Virus record (IMG/VR): IMGVR_UViG_3300027743_000013 | Span: 1 to 46,109 of that record | From: a virus | Reading direction: 5' to 3' (one strand) | DNA: 46,109 nt | Notes under the pieces: model-generated | What the model was told of the DNA's origin: nothing | What the model saw: only the letters and a program-made list of their open reading frames with translations | The model's database searches: none | Position numbers and translations under genes: made by a program | In this document: positions 20,568 to 28,581 of the stretch, in pieces | Position numbering within the stretch: the first letter of the stretch is position 1 | How the letters are laid out: the number at the start of each line of letters is the position of its first letter

Positions 20568-20693
20568 ATGCCTGATCCTATGAAAGCGGTGCTGAAGCCG
20601 AAGCCGAAGGGCCGCAAGTATGCTGCCGGGAAAACGGCCAAGCCGTTCCCGAAGCGCGGTGGCGGTGGCAAACGTGGCACCCGCAAAAAGTGA
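20568..20693 (+). CDS. 41-aa very basic peptide
   Basis: ATG 20568 has an AAAGGAGAG site four to nine bases upstream. The 41-codon frame encodes a Lys/Arg/Gly/Pro-rich peptide (K-P-K-P-K-G-R-K, K-R-G-G-G-G-K-R-G-T-R-K-K) with no hydrophobic part. The strong ribosome site is the main support. Such peptides may bind nucleic acids or condense DNA, but there is no direct evidence. It overlaps the next gene by 20 bp. Confidence 0.55.
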   Translation: MPDPMKAVLKPKPKGRKYAAGKTAKPFPKRGGGGKRGTRKK

Positions 20694-20835
20694 GGCGCAG
20701 CGGCGCGCGATGAAATACGCCGCCGAAGGCAAAAGCACGATCGGCATATCGCCGAAGGTCGGGAGCGAATTCGCCAAGACTGATACCGGCGACAAGCTTC
20801 CGGCGAGAAGCCTCAAGCGGAGGAAACGCAAATGA
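20674..20835 (+). CDS. Small DUF3008-like protein
   Basis: The product is 53 aa from GTG 20674; the open frame extends upstream to 20620 but the family resemblance starts at A-P-A-K-S-E-A-Q-R-R-A-M. The pattern P-A-K-S-x-A-Q-x-R-x-M-x-x-A-A-x-G-K-S-T-I-G-I-S-P-K-V-G-x-E-F-x-x-x-D matches small DUF3008-type phage proteins (P-x-K-S-x-A-Q-R-x-x-M ... G-I-P-x-K-V-x-x-E-F). Their role is unknown. It overlaps the next gene by four bases. Confidence 0.6.
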   Translation: MAPAKSEAQRRAMKYAAEGKSTIGISPKVGSEFAKTDTGDKLPARSLKRRKRK

Positions 20836-21038
20836 TCGAAGGGCTCGTGGGATTGGTGATTTATCTTCTGGTGGTATCACTGATCGTTTGGCTGCTGATA
20901 TTTCTGGTCGACTATGTGCCGGTCCCCGCGCCCTTCAATCGCGTGGCCAAGATCGTGATCATGGTGGTCGCTGTGATCATTGTGATTTATCTGCTGCTTG
21001 GCCTGCTCGGTCACGCGCCGATAGCTCGATTGAGGTAA
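20832..21038 (+). CDS. Two-span membrane protein, possible class II holin
   Basis: The product is 68 aa with two long hydrophobic segments (about residues 4-27 and 40-60) joined by a short polar loop D-Y-V-P-V-P-A-P-F-N-R-V-A-K. Both ends are short. This is the size and shape of class II holins, and closely similar two-span proteins are frequent in phages of this kind. The ATG overlaps the previous stop by four bases. There is no adjoining endolysin gene, so the holin assignment is by shape only. Confidence 0.6.
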   Translation: MIEGLVGLVIYLLVVSLIVWLLIFLVDYVPVPAPFNRVAKIVIMVVAVIIVIYLLLGLLGHAPIARLR

Positions 21039-21042
21039 GTGG

Positions 21043-24000
21043 ATGGAGCGGCTCGGCGAGCTTTTCGTTCAGCCTCCTGCCGGGTTGTCACCGGAACAGT
21101 GGGCGCTGCTTAACCAGCAATGGCAAGCAAGCAGCGCCCCTACTGGTCAGCAGTGGGCAAGCACGCCGCCACCGGAAGCGCCGCCGCCGATGGAAGCGCC
21201 TGCGCCGAAGCCGAGCGGGCTTGCAGCGCTTGGTGACATCGCGCAGCGCTGGCTGATCGATCCGGCCAAGAGTGCGGTGAATGAGGTTCGCAATTCGCCG
21301 TGGCTCTATCCATCAAACGATACGCCGCCGTCGCCATTCCCCGAGGCACCGCTCGGCGATCAATTTGAGATAGCAGCGCGCCGCGTGCAGCAGGCAGCGC
21401 ATCCGGCGGGCGGGCGCATCGAGGGCACGCTATCCGATCGGCCTGACGCGGGTCTGGTGGTGCCGCGTTCGCCGCTCGACATCGGGACGCTGGCGACCAT
21501 GCTGCCGCTGCCGCTGCCTGCAAAGGCGGCTGCGCTGGGGCTCAGCGCAGCGCTTGAGCCTTCCGAGGCTTGGGCCGGAAAGCTTGACGCTCTCCGCGCA
21601 GGCGTGAGGGGCGTGAAGGCTGCGGTCCCGGCAGAGATGCGCGCGGGTGCGTCGGCGCTGCCGTCGACTGGAGCGAGGTTTGCGCCGGATGCCTCGGTTG
21701 CCGAGCGGCTCGCTGGGCCACAGTTTCCAAAACATGTTGGCGAAATAAATCCAAATTCAAAGGTGAACTTGGGAACTGTTTTTCGCGGTACGGAGGGCAC
21801 TGCCACAACGGAAGCGGCGGCAAATCGCGCTGGATTGGGCGATCTCGGCAACGGCGTTTATGTAACGCACAATCAGGATATTGCGGGCAGCTATGGCGGC
21901 GGTCCAACTGCCAAGCTGTCAGATGGCACTCGCAAGGTCCATTCGTTTGATGCGGGTTCCTTGTATCCAGAAGAGGTGGCTTATGTCTTCGGCGGTGCGA
22001 AGGTTGGCGAGCCCGTTCAAATTGTAAGTGGAAACGGAATTCCGCTGTGGTCTGGGGAATGGTCTGGAGCAAACATTGAGAATGCTCTTAAGGACAGCGG
22101 CGTAAGGGCTGTTATCGGTACGCCGAACAGTATCGGGATCAATCAGGTCGCAATTCGCGATCCTGCTCTTTTAAAGCCTGCCTCGGCGACCGGGGCGAGA
22201 TTTGCGCCGGAGGCTTCGGTCGCCGAGCAACTCTCTGATACAGCGCGCCGAAGCATTGGTGGCAACATGCCGCCGCCGGAGTTTGCGATCACCCCTGAAG
22301 ACATGGCGACCTTCAATCCGCTACCGCGCGCCAAGCCTGCAGCAAGCTCGATGGACCTACCAAATCTCCGCGAGCTATCGACCGCTGACGCGATCGCGCT
22401 TGCGCGCAATCAGCCTCACCTCATCAAGTCTGGCGAGGGTGGCGAGGGCCTGTACGTCGGCGGCCCGCGCGATGTTCAGTCCAAGGCGGCGCTGAACAAA
22501 ATCCGCAGCGACTTCGACAAATACATTGCCGCCGATCCGCGTGGTGGGGATTGGTATGACCGCTATCGCACTGGCATGAACGAGGTGACCGGCGGTGACG
22601 CCTTGGCGAACAAGTGGATGTCGGCGCAAGAGGGGCAATGGTCGGCGGGCGTTGATCCTGGCAGCGAGCTTCATTTTTCGCTGAAGGAAAACAACGCTGC
22701 GCTTGCTGGCATGCCGGTGAAGGCAGCGCGCCCGGCGCAGCACTTGGCGCATCTGAATGCGATCGCCGCGAAAGACCCTGGCCTGTATCAGCTTGGCGAG
22801 AAGACCGGCGAGTATGCCAGCAAGGTCAGCCCCGATCAGGCGAGGCCGCCGGGCGCAACCGGCGTCAACGATTTTCGGCATGCGCGCAATTTTCACTACA
22901 CCGAGCCGAGCGGCGAGCCGCAGAAGGGCGCAGTCGGCAAGGCTGGACACAAGTTCTTGGATTACGAGACAGCGCTTGCGGTCGATCGCGCCAACCAAAC
23001 GATGCTCGGCGGTCGCGATGATTGGACCGGCGAGAAGCTACAGGCTGCGCCGTGGGTCCGACAAAAAGCGCTCGACATCATGAGCCGCAACAAGGCGCTC
23101 ACCTACGAGGAAGCCTTCGACCGCGCCAACAAGACCATCGCCGATTACTTTAACCGGCACACAGCTTTCGCCACCCACGAGGCGCAGCCGGGCGCTGACG
23201 TTACCGGGCACATGCCGCAGTCGGCAGCCGCAGAGCAATCGGTGAAAGATGCCTACGCCAACGATCCGCGCAGCAGTTGGGCCACGGCTCCCGGCGGGCG
23301 CGATGCAATCTATGGCGGCATGAGCATCCCCGACACGGGCGTTGCCATGCGCGTGCGTCCGACGAAGCCGATGCAAGGTTTGTACGTCAATCCAGCGGGC
23401 AAGGTTGAGACGAACCAGGGCGAGGTTGCGCGCCCTCTCGTCACGTTCGATACAGGCGGCAAGGGTGAGCCGTTCAAGACCACGACCGCGCACGACAAGG
23501 CTCTGCTCGATGTTGGTGAAGCGCTGCGTGGTTACGTCGATGCACAGAACGCCTCGGCGTGGCACAAGCCGTGGCTCGGCGGCCCGGCGAACCAAAGCAC
23601 GTCGCTGTTTTTCCCACGCAGCGGCAAGGCCTCGACCGCCGAACTGTTGGCGCTGCGCACCAAGGCAGCCGAGCATGGGCTCAACGATATTGTCGACACC
23701 GGCCAGGGCATCACCGCCACCAACTTCTACGGCGGGCAGCCGGAGCCCAGCAAGGCGTTCGACAAGGCGCTGCGCAAAGGTGAGTTTGAACAATTCGGCA
23801 CGCCGGTTCGCTCCAAGGTTGGTCCCGGCGATAGCGGCTACATCGATTACGTCGACAAATGGAAACAGGGCGTCGGCTCGGACGCGGCAACTAAAGAGTT
23901 GCTCACATACGTCAACAGGACGCCTGAGATCAGGGCGGCGCTCAACAACAATCCGTACCTTGGCGATCGAGCCATGGCACGGATGCAGCGTGATGAGGAT

Positions 24001-24195
24001 TGGGCGGCGCAGTGGGGCGCGCCGCGCGAGGACATTCAGTATGCCCGCAAGCTTATCGGCGACGGCCCCGGCTGGGTCGATCGTCTGGAAGCCGCCATCG
24101 GGAAGGGGTTGCTGCCTGCGCTCGCTGGCGCAGCACTTCTGGGGGCAGGGGCGATGGGTCAGCGGCAGCAGGAGGGCCAGGATGCACAACTGTAA
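21043..24195 (+). CDS. Large virion-type protein with ART-like insert
   Basis: The product is 1050 aa. The first 200 residues are Pro/Ala-rich with a hydrophobic stretch near 145-170. A segment T-G-A-R-F-A-P-D-A-S-V-A-E-R-L (209-223) recurs as T-G-A-R-F-A-P-E-A-S-V-A-E-Q-L (383-397). Between them lies a domain resembling ADP-ribosyltransferases of phage ejected proteins: F-R-G-T (247-250), G-N-G-V-Y-V-T-H-N-Q-D-I-A-G-S-Y-G-G (269-286) and Q-V-A-I-R-D-P-A-L-L-K-P (368-379). Residues 450-1010 are a large unknown region, and about 1022-1038 is a Gly/Ala-rich hydrophobic tail. It may be ejected into the host. Its 3' end overlaps a leftward gene. Confidence 0.65.
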   Translation: MERLGELFVQPPAGLSPEQWALLNQQWQASSAPTGQQWASTPPPEAPPPMEAPAPKPSGLAALGDIAQRWLIDPAKSAVNEVRNSPWLYPSNDTPPSPFPEAPLGDQFEIAARRVQQAAHPAGGRIEGTLSDRPDAGLVVPRSPLDIGTLATMLPLPLPAKAAALGLSAALEPSEAWAGKLDALRAGVRGVKAAVPAEMRAGASALPSTGARFAPDASVAERLAGPQFPKHVGEINPNSKVNLGTVFRGTEGTATTEAAANRAGLGDLGNGVYVTHNQDIAGSYGGGPTAKLSDGTRKVHSFDAGSLYPEEVAYVFGGAKVGEPVQIVSGNGIPLWSGEWSGANIENALKDSGVRAVIGTPNSIGINQVAIRDPALLKPASATGARFAPEASVAEQLSDTARRSIGGNMPPPEFAITPEDMATFNPLPRAKPAASSMDLPNLRELSTADAIALARNQPHLIKSGEGGEGLYVGGPRDVQSKAALNKIRSDFDKYIAADPRGGDWYDRYRTGMNEVTGGDALANKWMSAQEGQWSAGVDPGSELHFSLKENNAALAGMPVKAARPAQHLAHLNAIAAKDPGLYQLGEKTGEYASKVSPDQARPPGATGVNDFRHARNFHYTEPSGEPQKGAVGKAGHKFLDYETALAVDRANQTMLGGRDDWTGEKLQAAPWVRQKALDIMSRNKALTYEEAFDRANKTIADYFNRHTAFATHEAQPGADVTGHMPQSAAAEQSVKDAYANDPRSSWATAPGGRDAIYGGMSIPDTGVAMRVRPTKPMQGLYVNPAGKVETNQGEVARPLVTFDTGGKGEPFKTTTAHDKALLDVGEALRGYVDAQNASAWHKPWLGGPANQSTSLFFPRSGKASTAELLALRTKAAEHGLNDIVDTGQGITATNFYGGQPEPSKAFDKALRKGEFEQFGTPVRSKVGPGDSGYIDYVDKWKQGVGSDAATKELLTYVNRTPEIRAALNNNPYLGDRAMARMQRDEDWAAQWGAPREDIQYARKLIGDGPGWVDRLEAAIGKGLLPALAGAALLGAGAMGQRQQEGQDAQL
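21666..21711 (+). repeat. 46-bp direct repeat, copy 1, flanking the ART-like insert
   Basis: Aligns to 22188-22233 without gaps with 8 mismatches (38 of 46 identical). The copies are 522 bp apart, a multiple of three, and in the same frame. The DNA between them is AT-richer than its surroundings. Confidence 0.8.
22188..22233 (+). repeat. 46-bp direct repeat, copy 2, flanking the ART-like insert
   Basis: Partner of 21666-21711. Most differences are at third codon positions, so the peptide motif is conserved while the DNA has drifted, and the duplication is not very recent. Confidence 0.8.
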
Positions 24196-24295
24196 ACGGC
24201 CCGCCAGCCATCATCCGGTAGAGGTCAAGCTCCTCTTCCTCGGTGTACGGCGGCTCATGCCACCGGCCACCTTCTTTCGCAACTCTCAAGACCAT
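24053..24295 (-). CDS. Small leftward protein overlapping the 1050-aa gene end to end
   Basis: The product is 80 aa with a TTGGGAG site seven bases before ATG 24295. Its N-terminal half (K-E-G-G-R-W-H-E-P-P-Y-T-E-E-E-E-L-D-L-Y-R-M-M-A-G-G-P) matches a type of short protein I know from alphaproteobacterial phages and prophages (W-x-P-P-Y-T-E-E-E-x-x-x-Y-R-R). The last 48 codons lie antisense to the end of the 1050-aa gene, where the peptide is Pro/Arg-rich and probably not conserved. It is preceded by the 17-bp element shared with 13741-13757. Confidence 0.6.
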   Translation of the reverse strand: MVLRVAKEGGRWHEPPYTEEEELDLYRMMAGGPFTVVHPGPPAAADPSPLPPEVLRQRAQAATPSRWRLPDDRPSRGRRR

Positions 24296-24308
24296 CGCAA
24301 ATCTCCCA

Positions 24309-24325
24309 ACACTAAAGAAAACCTA
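24309..24325. promoter_or_regulatory. 17-bp element shared with 13741-13757
   Basis: AACACTAAAGAAAACCT occurs exactly at both sites. Here the half-site CTAAAG is repeated directly (CTAAAGAAAACCTAAAG), whereas at 13741 it is inverted (CTAAAG...CTTTAG). In both places it lies just upstream of a leftward gene; here it also lies just upstream of the small gene before terminase. Confidence 0.65.
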
Positions 24326-24346
24326 AAGTAGTCACTGGAGGCTCAA

Positions 24347-24544
24347 ATGGCAAGTGAACCACCCAAATCACCGACCAAAGACGACACAACGCACCACACC
24401 TCGCCGGTCGGCAATGTGCCGCAGAAGCCGTTGACGCCGATCGCCCCGCGCAAGGTCACCGGCACGGTCAGCAAGCGCGTGGTGCCGCCGCACATCACCA
24501 AGCATCCGAACCCAGTGGGGCGGCCAAAAGCGCCGAAATACTGA
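24347..24544 (+). CDS. Small Pro/Lys/Thr-rich protein upstream of terminase
   Basis: The product is 65 aa with a GGAGG site five bases before ATG 24347. It is low-complexity, rich in Pro, Thr, Lys and His (P-P-K-S-P-T-K-D, T-P-I-A-P-R-K-V-T-G-T-V-S-K-R-V-V-P-P-H). Its stop overlaps the terminase start (TGATG). It occupies the place of a small terminase subunit but has none of its usual folded helix-turn-helix, so it could be an assembly factor, or the true small subunit may lie elsewhere. Confidence 0.6.
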   Translation: MASEPPKSPTKDDTTHHTSPVGNVPQKPLTPIAPRKVTGTVSKRVVPPHITKHPNPVGRPKAPKY

Positions 24545-26124
24545 TGGACGGTGGCGTCGTAGATAATCGGTTTTTGCTGTTGCTGAAGCGCAAGCGGGCG
24601 ATCCTGCTTGCGCGCGAGAACCTGATCGACTTTACGCGCCTGATGATGCCCGACCCCGAGAACGCCGACGACCCGGCGCTGTCGCTTTACAAGCCGCAAA
24701 AGTTTCACCGCGTCATCGGCGCGGCGCTGGAGGAGGTCGAGAAGGGAAAATTCAAGCGGCTGAAAATGTCGCTCGGCCCGCGCTTCGGCAAGACCACGCT
24801 CGCCGCCTGCATGTATCCAGCGTGGTACATCGGCAAGCATCCCGAGCGTTCGATCATCGTCGCGACCTACAACGAACACTACTCCTGGGATTTGGGCCGC
24901 AAGATACGCGACATCATTCTGACGCCGCAGTACAAGCAAGTGTTTCCCGATCTCGCGATCAAAGCAAAATCCAGCGCAGTGAACCGCGTCGAGACGACGG
25001 CGGGCGGCGTGATCTTCGCGGTTGGTCGCGGCTCAGCGATCACTGGACGCGGCGCGCATACCATCCTGCTCGATGATCCGATCAAGGATCGGAAAGAAGC
25101 CGACAGCATCCTGATCCGCGATCAGCTTTGGCAGTGGTACAACCAAGTGCTGCGCACGCGGCTGATGAACCGCAACGGCACCATCGTTGTGATCCAGACG
25201 CGCTGGACCGAAGACGACCTGATCGGGCGGCTTACCGATCCGCTCAACCCGCACTACTCGATCGAGGAAGCGCGGCTGTGGCACTCGATCGATCTGCCTG
25301 CATTGGCGCTCGATGACGATGTGCTGGGGCGCAAGCCCGGCGAGGCGTTGTGGCCGGAGCGCTTCGACGCCGAGTACCTTGAGCAGATACGCGCCTCCGA
25401 TCCGCGCGGCTTCCAGGCGCTCTACCAGGGTCAGCCATCACCGCGCGAGGGCGCGTTCTTTCGGACGTCCGACCTTGTTGGCTACAACTCGATGCGCGAT
25501 CTGCCGCCGAGCGAGAGCATGCGCTTCTACGCCGCGAGCGATCATGCCGTGTCGCTGCATCAGTCTGCAGACAAATCATGCCTGATGGTGGTCGGCGTCG
25601 ACCAAGCTGATCACGTCTGGATCATGCCCGACGTTGTGTGGATGCGGCTCGATAGCAACGGCGCGGTCGAGGGCATGGTTTCGCTGATGGAGAAATACAA
25701 GCCGCAGTTTTGGTGGGCCGAGGCCGGGAGCATCGGCAAGAGCATCGGGCCGTTCCTGCGCAAGCGCATGATGGAGAAGCGCGTGTTCTGCGCGATCGAT
25801 CCGATCGTGCCAGCCGTCGACAAGCAGCAGCGCGCGCAGTCGATCCAGGCGCGAAGCTCGATGAAGATGGTGCATTTCCCGACATGGACGCGGTGGTGGG
25901 GCGAGGCGCAGGACCAACTGCTCAAGTTTCCCAATGCGGCCAAGGATGATTTTGTCGACACGCTGTCGCTGATTGGCATGGGGCTGTCGAAGATGCGGCC
26001 ACGCCAGCGCCAGCGCGAAGAAAAGCCCGAGGTGCTAGAAGGGACGTTCCGCGCCATGTGGGCGCAGACCAAGCGCCGTGAGGGTGCCGAGCGGGTCAAG
26101 AGGAGCCTAGACGGATGGCTATAA
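24544..26124 (+). CDS. terL: Terminase large subunit
   Basis: The product is 526 aa. The ATPase domain has Walker A G78-P-R-F-G-K-T84, Walker B I-L-L-D-D (174-178) and a coupling/sensor motif Q-T-R-W-T-E-D-D (218-225). The RNase H-like nuclease domain has acidic residues at Asp333 (A-S-D-H), Glu393 (W-A-E-A-G) and Asp468/469-Asp472 (K-D-D-F-V-D-T-L). It cuts concatemeric DNA and drives it through the portal. The start overlaps the small Pro-rich gene by one base and the end overlaps the portal gene by ten. Circular permutation of the assembly fits a headful packager, but this does not prove it. Confidence 0.95.
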   Translation: MDGGVVDNRFLLLLKRKRAILLARENLIDFTRLMMPDPENADDPALSLYKPQKFHRVIGAALEEVEKGKFKRLKMSLGPRFGKTTLAACMYPAWYIGKHPERSIIVATYNEHYSWDLGRKIRDIILTPQYKQVFPDLAIKAKSSAVNRVETTAGGVIFAVGRGSAITGRGAHTILLDDPIKDRKEADSILIRDQLWQWYNQVLRTRLMNRNGTIVVIQTRWTEDDLIGRLTDPLNPHYSIEEARLWHSIDLPALALDDDVLGRKPGEALWPERFDAEYLEQIRASDPRGFQALYQGQPSPREGAFFRTSDLVGYNSMRDLPPSESMRFYAASDHAVSLHQSADKSCLMVVGVDQADHVWIMPDVVWMRLDSNGAVEGMVSLMEKYKPQFWWAEAGSIGKSIGPFLRKRMMEKRVFCAIDPIVPAVDKQQRAQSIQARSSMKMVHFPTWTRWWGEAQDQLLKFPNAAKDDFVDTLSLIGMGLSKMRPRQRQREEKPEVLEGTFRAMWAQTKRREGAERVKRSLDGWL

Positions 26125-28526
26125 TCGATGACCCCGATGCCGAGATGTCGGCGATGGAGGCCGAGGCTGGCGCGCCGACGATAGGCCCAGAGGGAGGCAT
26201 GTCGCCGATCCTGTCTCAGGTGATGGGAGCCGAGCAGGAAGCAATCCCGCGCGATGAGCCTGACCCGCCGGAGCAGCGCAGGAAATTGGTCAGCGCCTGG
26301 AGCGGGCGTGTCAAAAGCGCCAAGGGGCACTGGGAAAAAGCCTTCAAGCGCATGCGCGAGGATCAGGATTTCGCGTGGGGCCTGCAGTGGAGCAAGGAGC
26401 CGAGCGACCGGCGTTACAAGGCAAACCTGACGCTCAGATTGGTGGCGCAAAAAACCGCATTTCTCTATGCGAAAAATCCGAAGGCAGTGGCGCGCCGCCG
26501 TGAGCGGATGAACGCCACGCTGTGGAATGAAACCGAAAGCCAGTTGCAGCAGATCGTGCAGACCGGCGGCATGATGGCGCAGCAGGCTGCGACCGGCGGC
26601 GGCTTGCTTGGCTCGGTGATGGGAGGCGGCGCTGCACCTCCCGGTATGAATGGCGGTATGCCTCCCGGTATGCCTCCCGGTATGCCTCCGAACGATCCAT
26701 CGATGATGGGAGGCGGCGCGGTCGGTCCTGGCGGGATGCCGCCGGGCATGACGATGCAGGCTGGCATGATGGGGATGGCGCAGGCGGGCATGTCGATCGC
26801 CCAGGACGCGCTGCGCGTCAAGCAAGAGAACGAGATGCTCGACAAGCTCGGGCGCACGCTTGAGCTTCTGTATTCGTACAACGTCAGCGAACAGGTTCAC
26901 CCCTTCAAGAGCATGATGAAGCTCACCGTGCGCCGTGCGATCACAACCGGCGTGGGTTACGTCAAGCTCGGCTTTGAGCGCGTGATGGAGAAGCGGCCCG
27001 ACAAGGAGCGCGGCATCGCCGATGCCTCGGAGCGGCTCGCCACGCTGGAGCGATTGTCTGCTGACATGGCCGACGAGATCACCGAAACCGACAGCAAGGA
27101 AGCCGAGCAACTCAAGCTGTTGATCCAAGACCTATCGAGCCAAGTTGAATTCATGGCGCGCGAGGGTTTGACGTTTGACTATCCGCTGTCGACCAACGTG
27201 ATCCCCGACACCAAGTGCTGCGAGCTTCGGCATTTCCTCGGCGCGGAATGGGTGGCCGAGGAGTTCATGCTGTCGCCGAATGACATCAAGGAAATTTACG
27301 GCGTTGATGTTGGCGACGGCCACACGAGCTACAAGCAGTGGGATGTACGAGGGCCGGACCCGGTGGCGATGTCACGGCAGATGGCGGCTGGTGCGGAATG
27401 GACCGAAGGCAGCAAGTCGGACGATCGGCAGAACGAGTATTGCTGCGTGTGGGAAATCTACTCGCGCAAGGACGGGCTCCTGTACATCGTCTGTGATGGC
27501 TACAAGGATTTCCTGCGCGAGCCTGCATCGCCTGAGACATACAACGAGCGCTTCTATCCTTGGTATCCATTGATCTTCAACGAGTGCGATCACGAGACGG
27601 AAATATTCCCGCCAAGCGACGTGAGGTTAATGCGGGATATGCAGTTGGAGTACAATCGCTGCCGCGAAGGCTTGAAGGAGCAGCGGATCGCGGCGCGACC
27701 GTTCACTGCGGTGGTGGCGGGCAGCATGGATGAAGAGGACATGCTCAAGCTGGAGGAGCGCAAGGCCAACGACGTTGTCGAGCTTGCGGCGCTGCAGCCA
27801 AATCAGGACATCAAAAATTTGATGCAGGCTTACAGTGGGCCAGGGATAGACCCTAATCTTTATGAGGTGAACCCGGTCTACGAAGACGTGCTGCGCACCA
27901 CCGGCATCCAAGAAGCAAATTTGGGTGGCACCAGCGACACCACCGCGACACAGGCGCAGATCGCCGAGGGCTCGCGCATGACGTCGATGGGATCAAACAT
28001 CGATGACCTCAACGATCTCTTGACGCAGCTTGCGCGAAACGGCGGGCAGATGCTGCTCGCCGAGGTCAGCAAAGCTACCGTGGAAAAGATCGTCGGACAG
28101 GGCTGCATCTGGCCCGAGCTTGCGCGCCAGGACATCGCCCAGGAGGTGCTGCTTGAGATCGAGGCGGGCAGCATGGGGCGGCCCAACGCCACGCAGGAGG
28201 TGGCGACGGCCCAGCGCATCTATCCGCTGCTGATGCAATTGCCGGGGATCAATCCTGAATTCCTCGCCAAGGATTTGCTCCGGCGCATGGACGATCGGCT
28301 CGACCTGACGCAGGCCTTCAAGTCGCAATTGCCGTCGATCGTGGCGATGAACGGGGCGATGGGTACAGCGCCCGGTGCCGGGCCGGTGCCTGGAGCCGCG
28401 CAGGGGCCGCAGGGTGCCAGCAATGGTAGCGGACCACCGGCACAGCCGCCTGGAGGCCCGCCCGACATGGCCGGGCAATTGGCGGGCGTGGCACCGCCGG
28501 GGGCGTCTGGCGCAATGGCTGGCTAG
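26115..28526 (+). CDS. Portal protein
   Basis: The product is 803 aa, in the size range of podovirus portals. It follows terminase, starts inside it, and shows the usual pattern of a helical stem/wing region (R-Y-K-A-N-L-T-L-R-L-V-A-Q-K-T-A-F-L-Y-A-K-N-P), a W-D-V-R-G-P segment and a domain rich in D-M-Q-L-E-Y-N-R-C-R. Residues about 160-220 are an unusual Gly/Met/Pro-rich linker with G-M-P-P repeats, and the C-terminal 70 residues are Gly/Pro/Ala-rich. Twelve copies should form the channel for DNA entry and exit. Confidence 0.85.
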   Translation: MAIIDDPDAEMSAMEAEAGAPTIGPEGGMSPILSQVMGAEQEAIPRDEPDPPEQRRKLVSAWSGRVKSAKGHWEKAFKRMREDQDFAWGLQWSKEPSDRRYKANLTLRLVAQKTAFLYAKNPKAVARRRERMNATLWNETESQLQQIVQTGGMMAQQAATGGGLLGSVMGGGAAPPGMNGGMPPGMPPGMPPNDPSMMGGGAVGPGGMPPGMTMQAGMMGMAQAGMSIAQDALRVKQENEMLDKLGRTLELLYSYNVSEQVHPFKSMMKLTVRRAITTGVGYVKLGFERVMEKRPDKERGIADASERLATLERLSADMADEITETDSKEAEQLKLLIQDLSSQVEFMAREGLTFDYPLSTNVIPDTKCCELRHFLGAEWVAEEFMLSPNDIKEIYGVDVGDGHTSYKQWDVRGPDPVAMSRQMAAGAEWTEGSKSDDRQNEYCCVWEIYSRKDGLLYIVCDGYKDFLREPASPETYNERFYPWYPLIFNECDHETEIFPPSDVRLMRDMQLEYNRCREGLKEQRIAARPFTAVVAGSMDEEDMLKLEERKANDVVELAALQPNQDIKNLMQAYSGPGIDPNLYEVNPVYEDVLRTTGIQEANLGGTSDTTATQAQIAEGSRMTSMGSNIDDLNDLLTQLARNGGQMLLAEVSKATVEKIVGQGCIWPELARQDIAQEVLLEIEAGSMGRPNATQEVATAQRIYPLLMQLPGINPEFLAKDLLRRMDDRLDLTQAFKSQLPSIVAMNGAMGTAPGAGPVPGAAQGPQGASNGSGPPAQPPGGPPDMAGQLAGVAPPGASGAMAG
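26643..26690 (+). repeat. 12-bp tandem repeats in the portal gene (encoding G-M-P-P)
   Basis: GGTATGCCTCCC occurs at 26655, 26667 and 26679 (the last base of the third differs), preceded by a related imperfect unit at 26643. Near-identity at third codon positions points to recent slippage expansion. Confidence 0.8.
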
Positions 28527-28581
28527 CTGATATAGCTCGGAACTTCAGGGGGAGTGCTTGAGTGTTTGAGAGGTTGGCCGA

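Noticed and set aside
23038-24189. 383-codon frame antisense to the 1050-aa gene
   Set aside because: Shadow of the sense gene, with no recognisable domain or start signal.
24347-24544. 65-aa gene as the small terminase subunit
   Set aside because: It is in the right place, but it is low-complexity Pro/Thr/Lys sequence without the helix-turn-helix and oligomerisation helices of small terminases.
25611-27128. 505-codon frame antisense to terminase and portal
   Set aside because: Antisense to two well-supported genes, His/Arg-rich composition, no motif.
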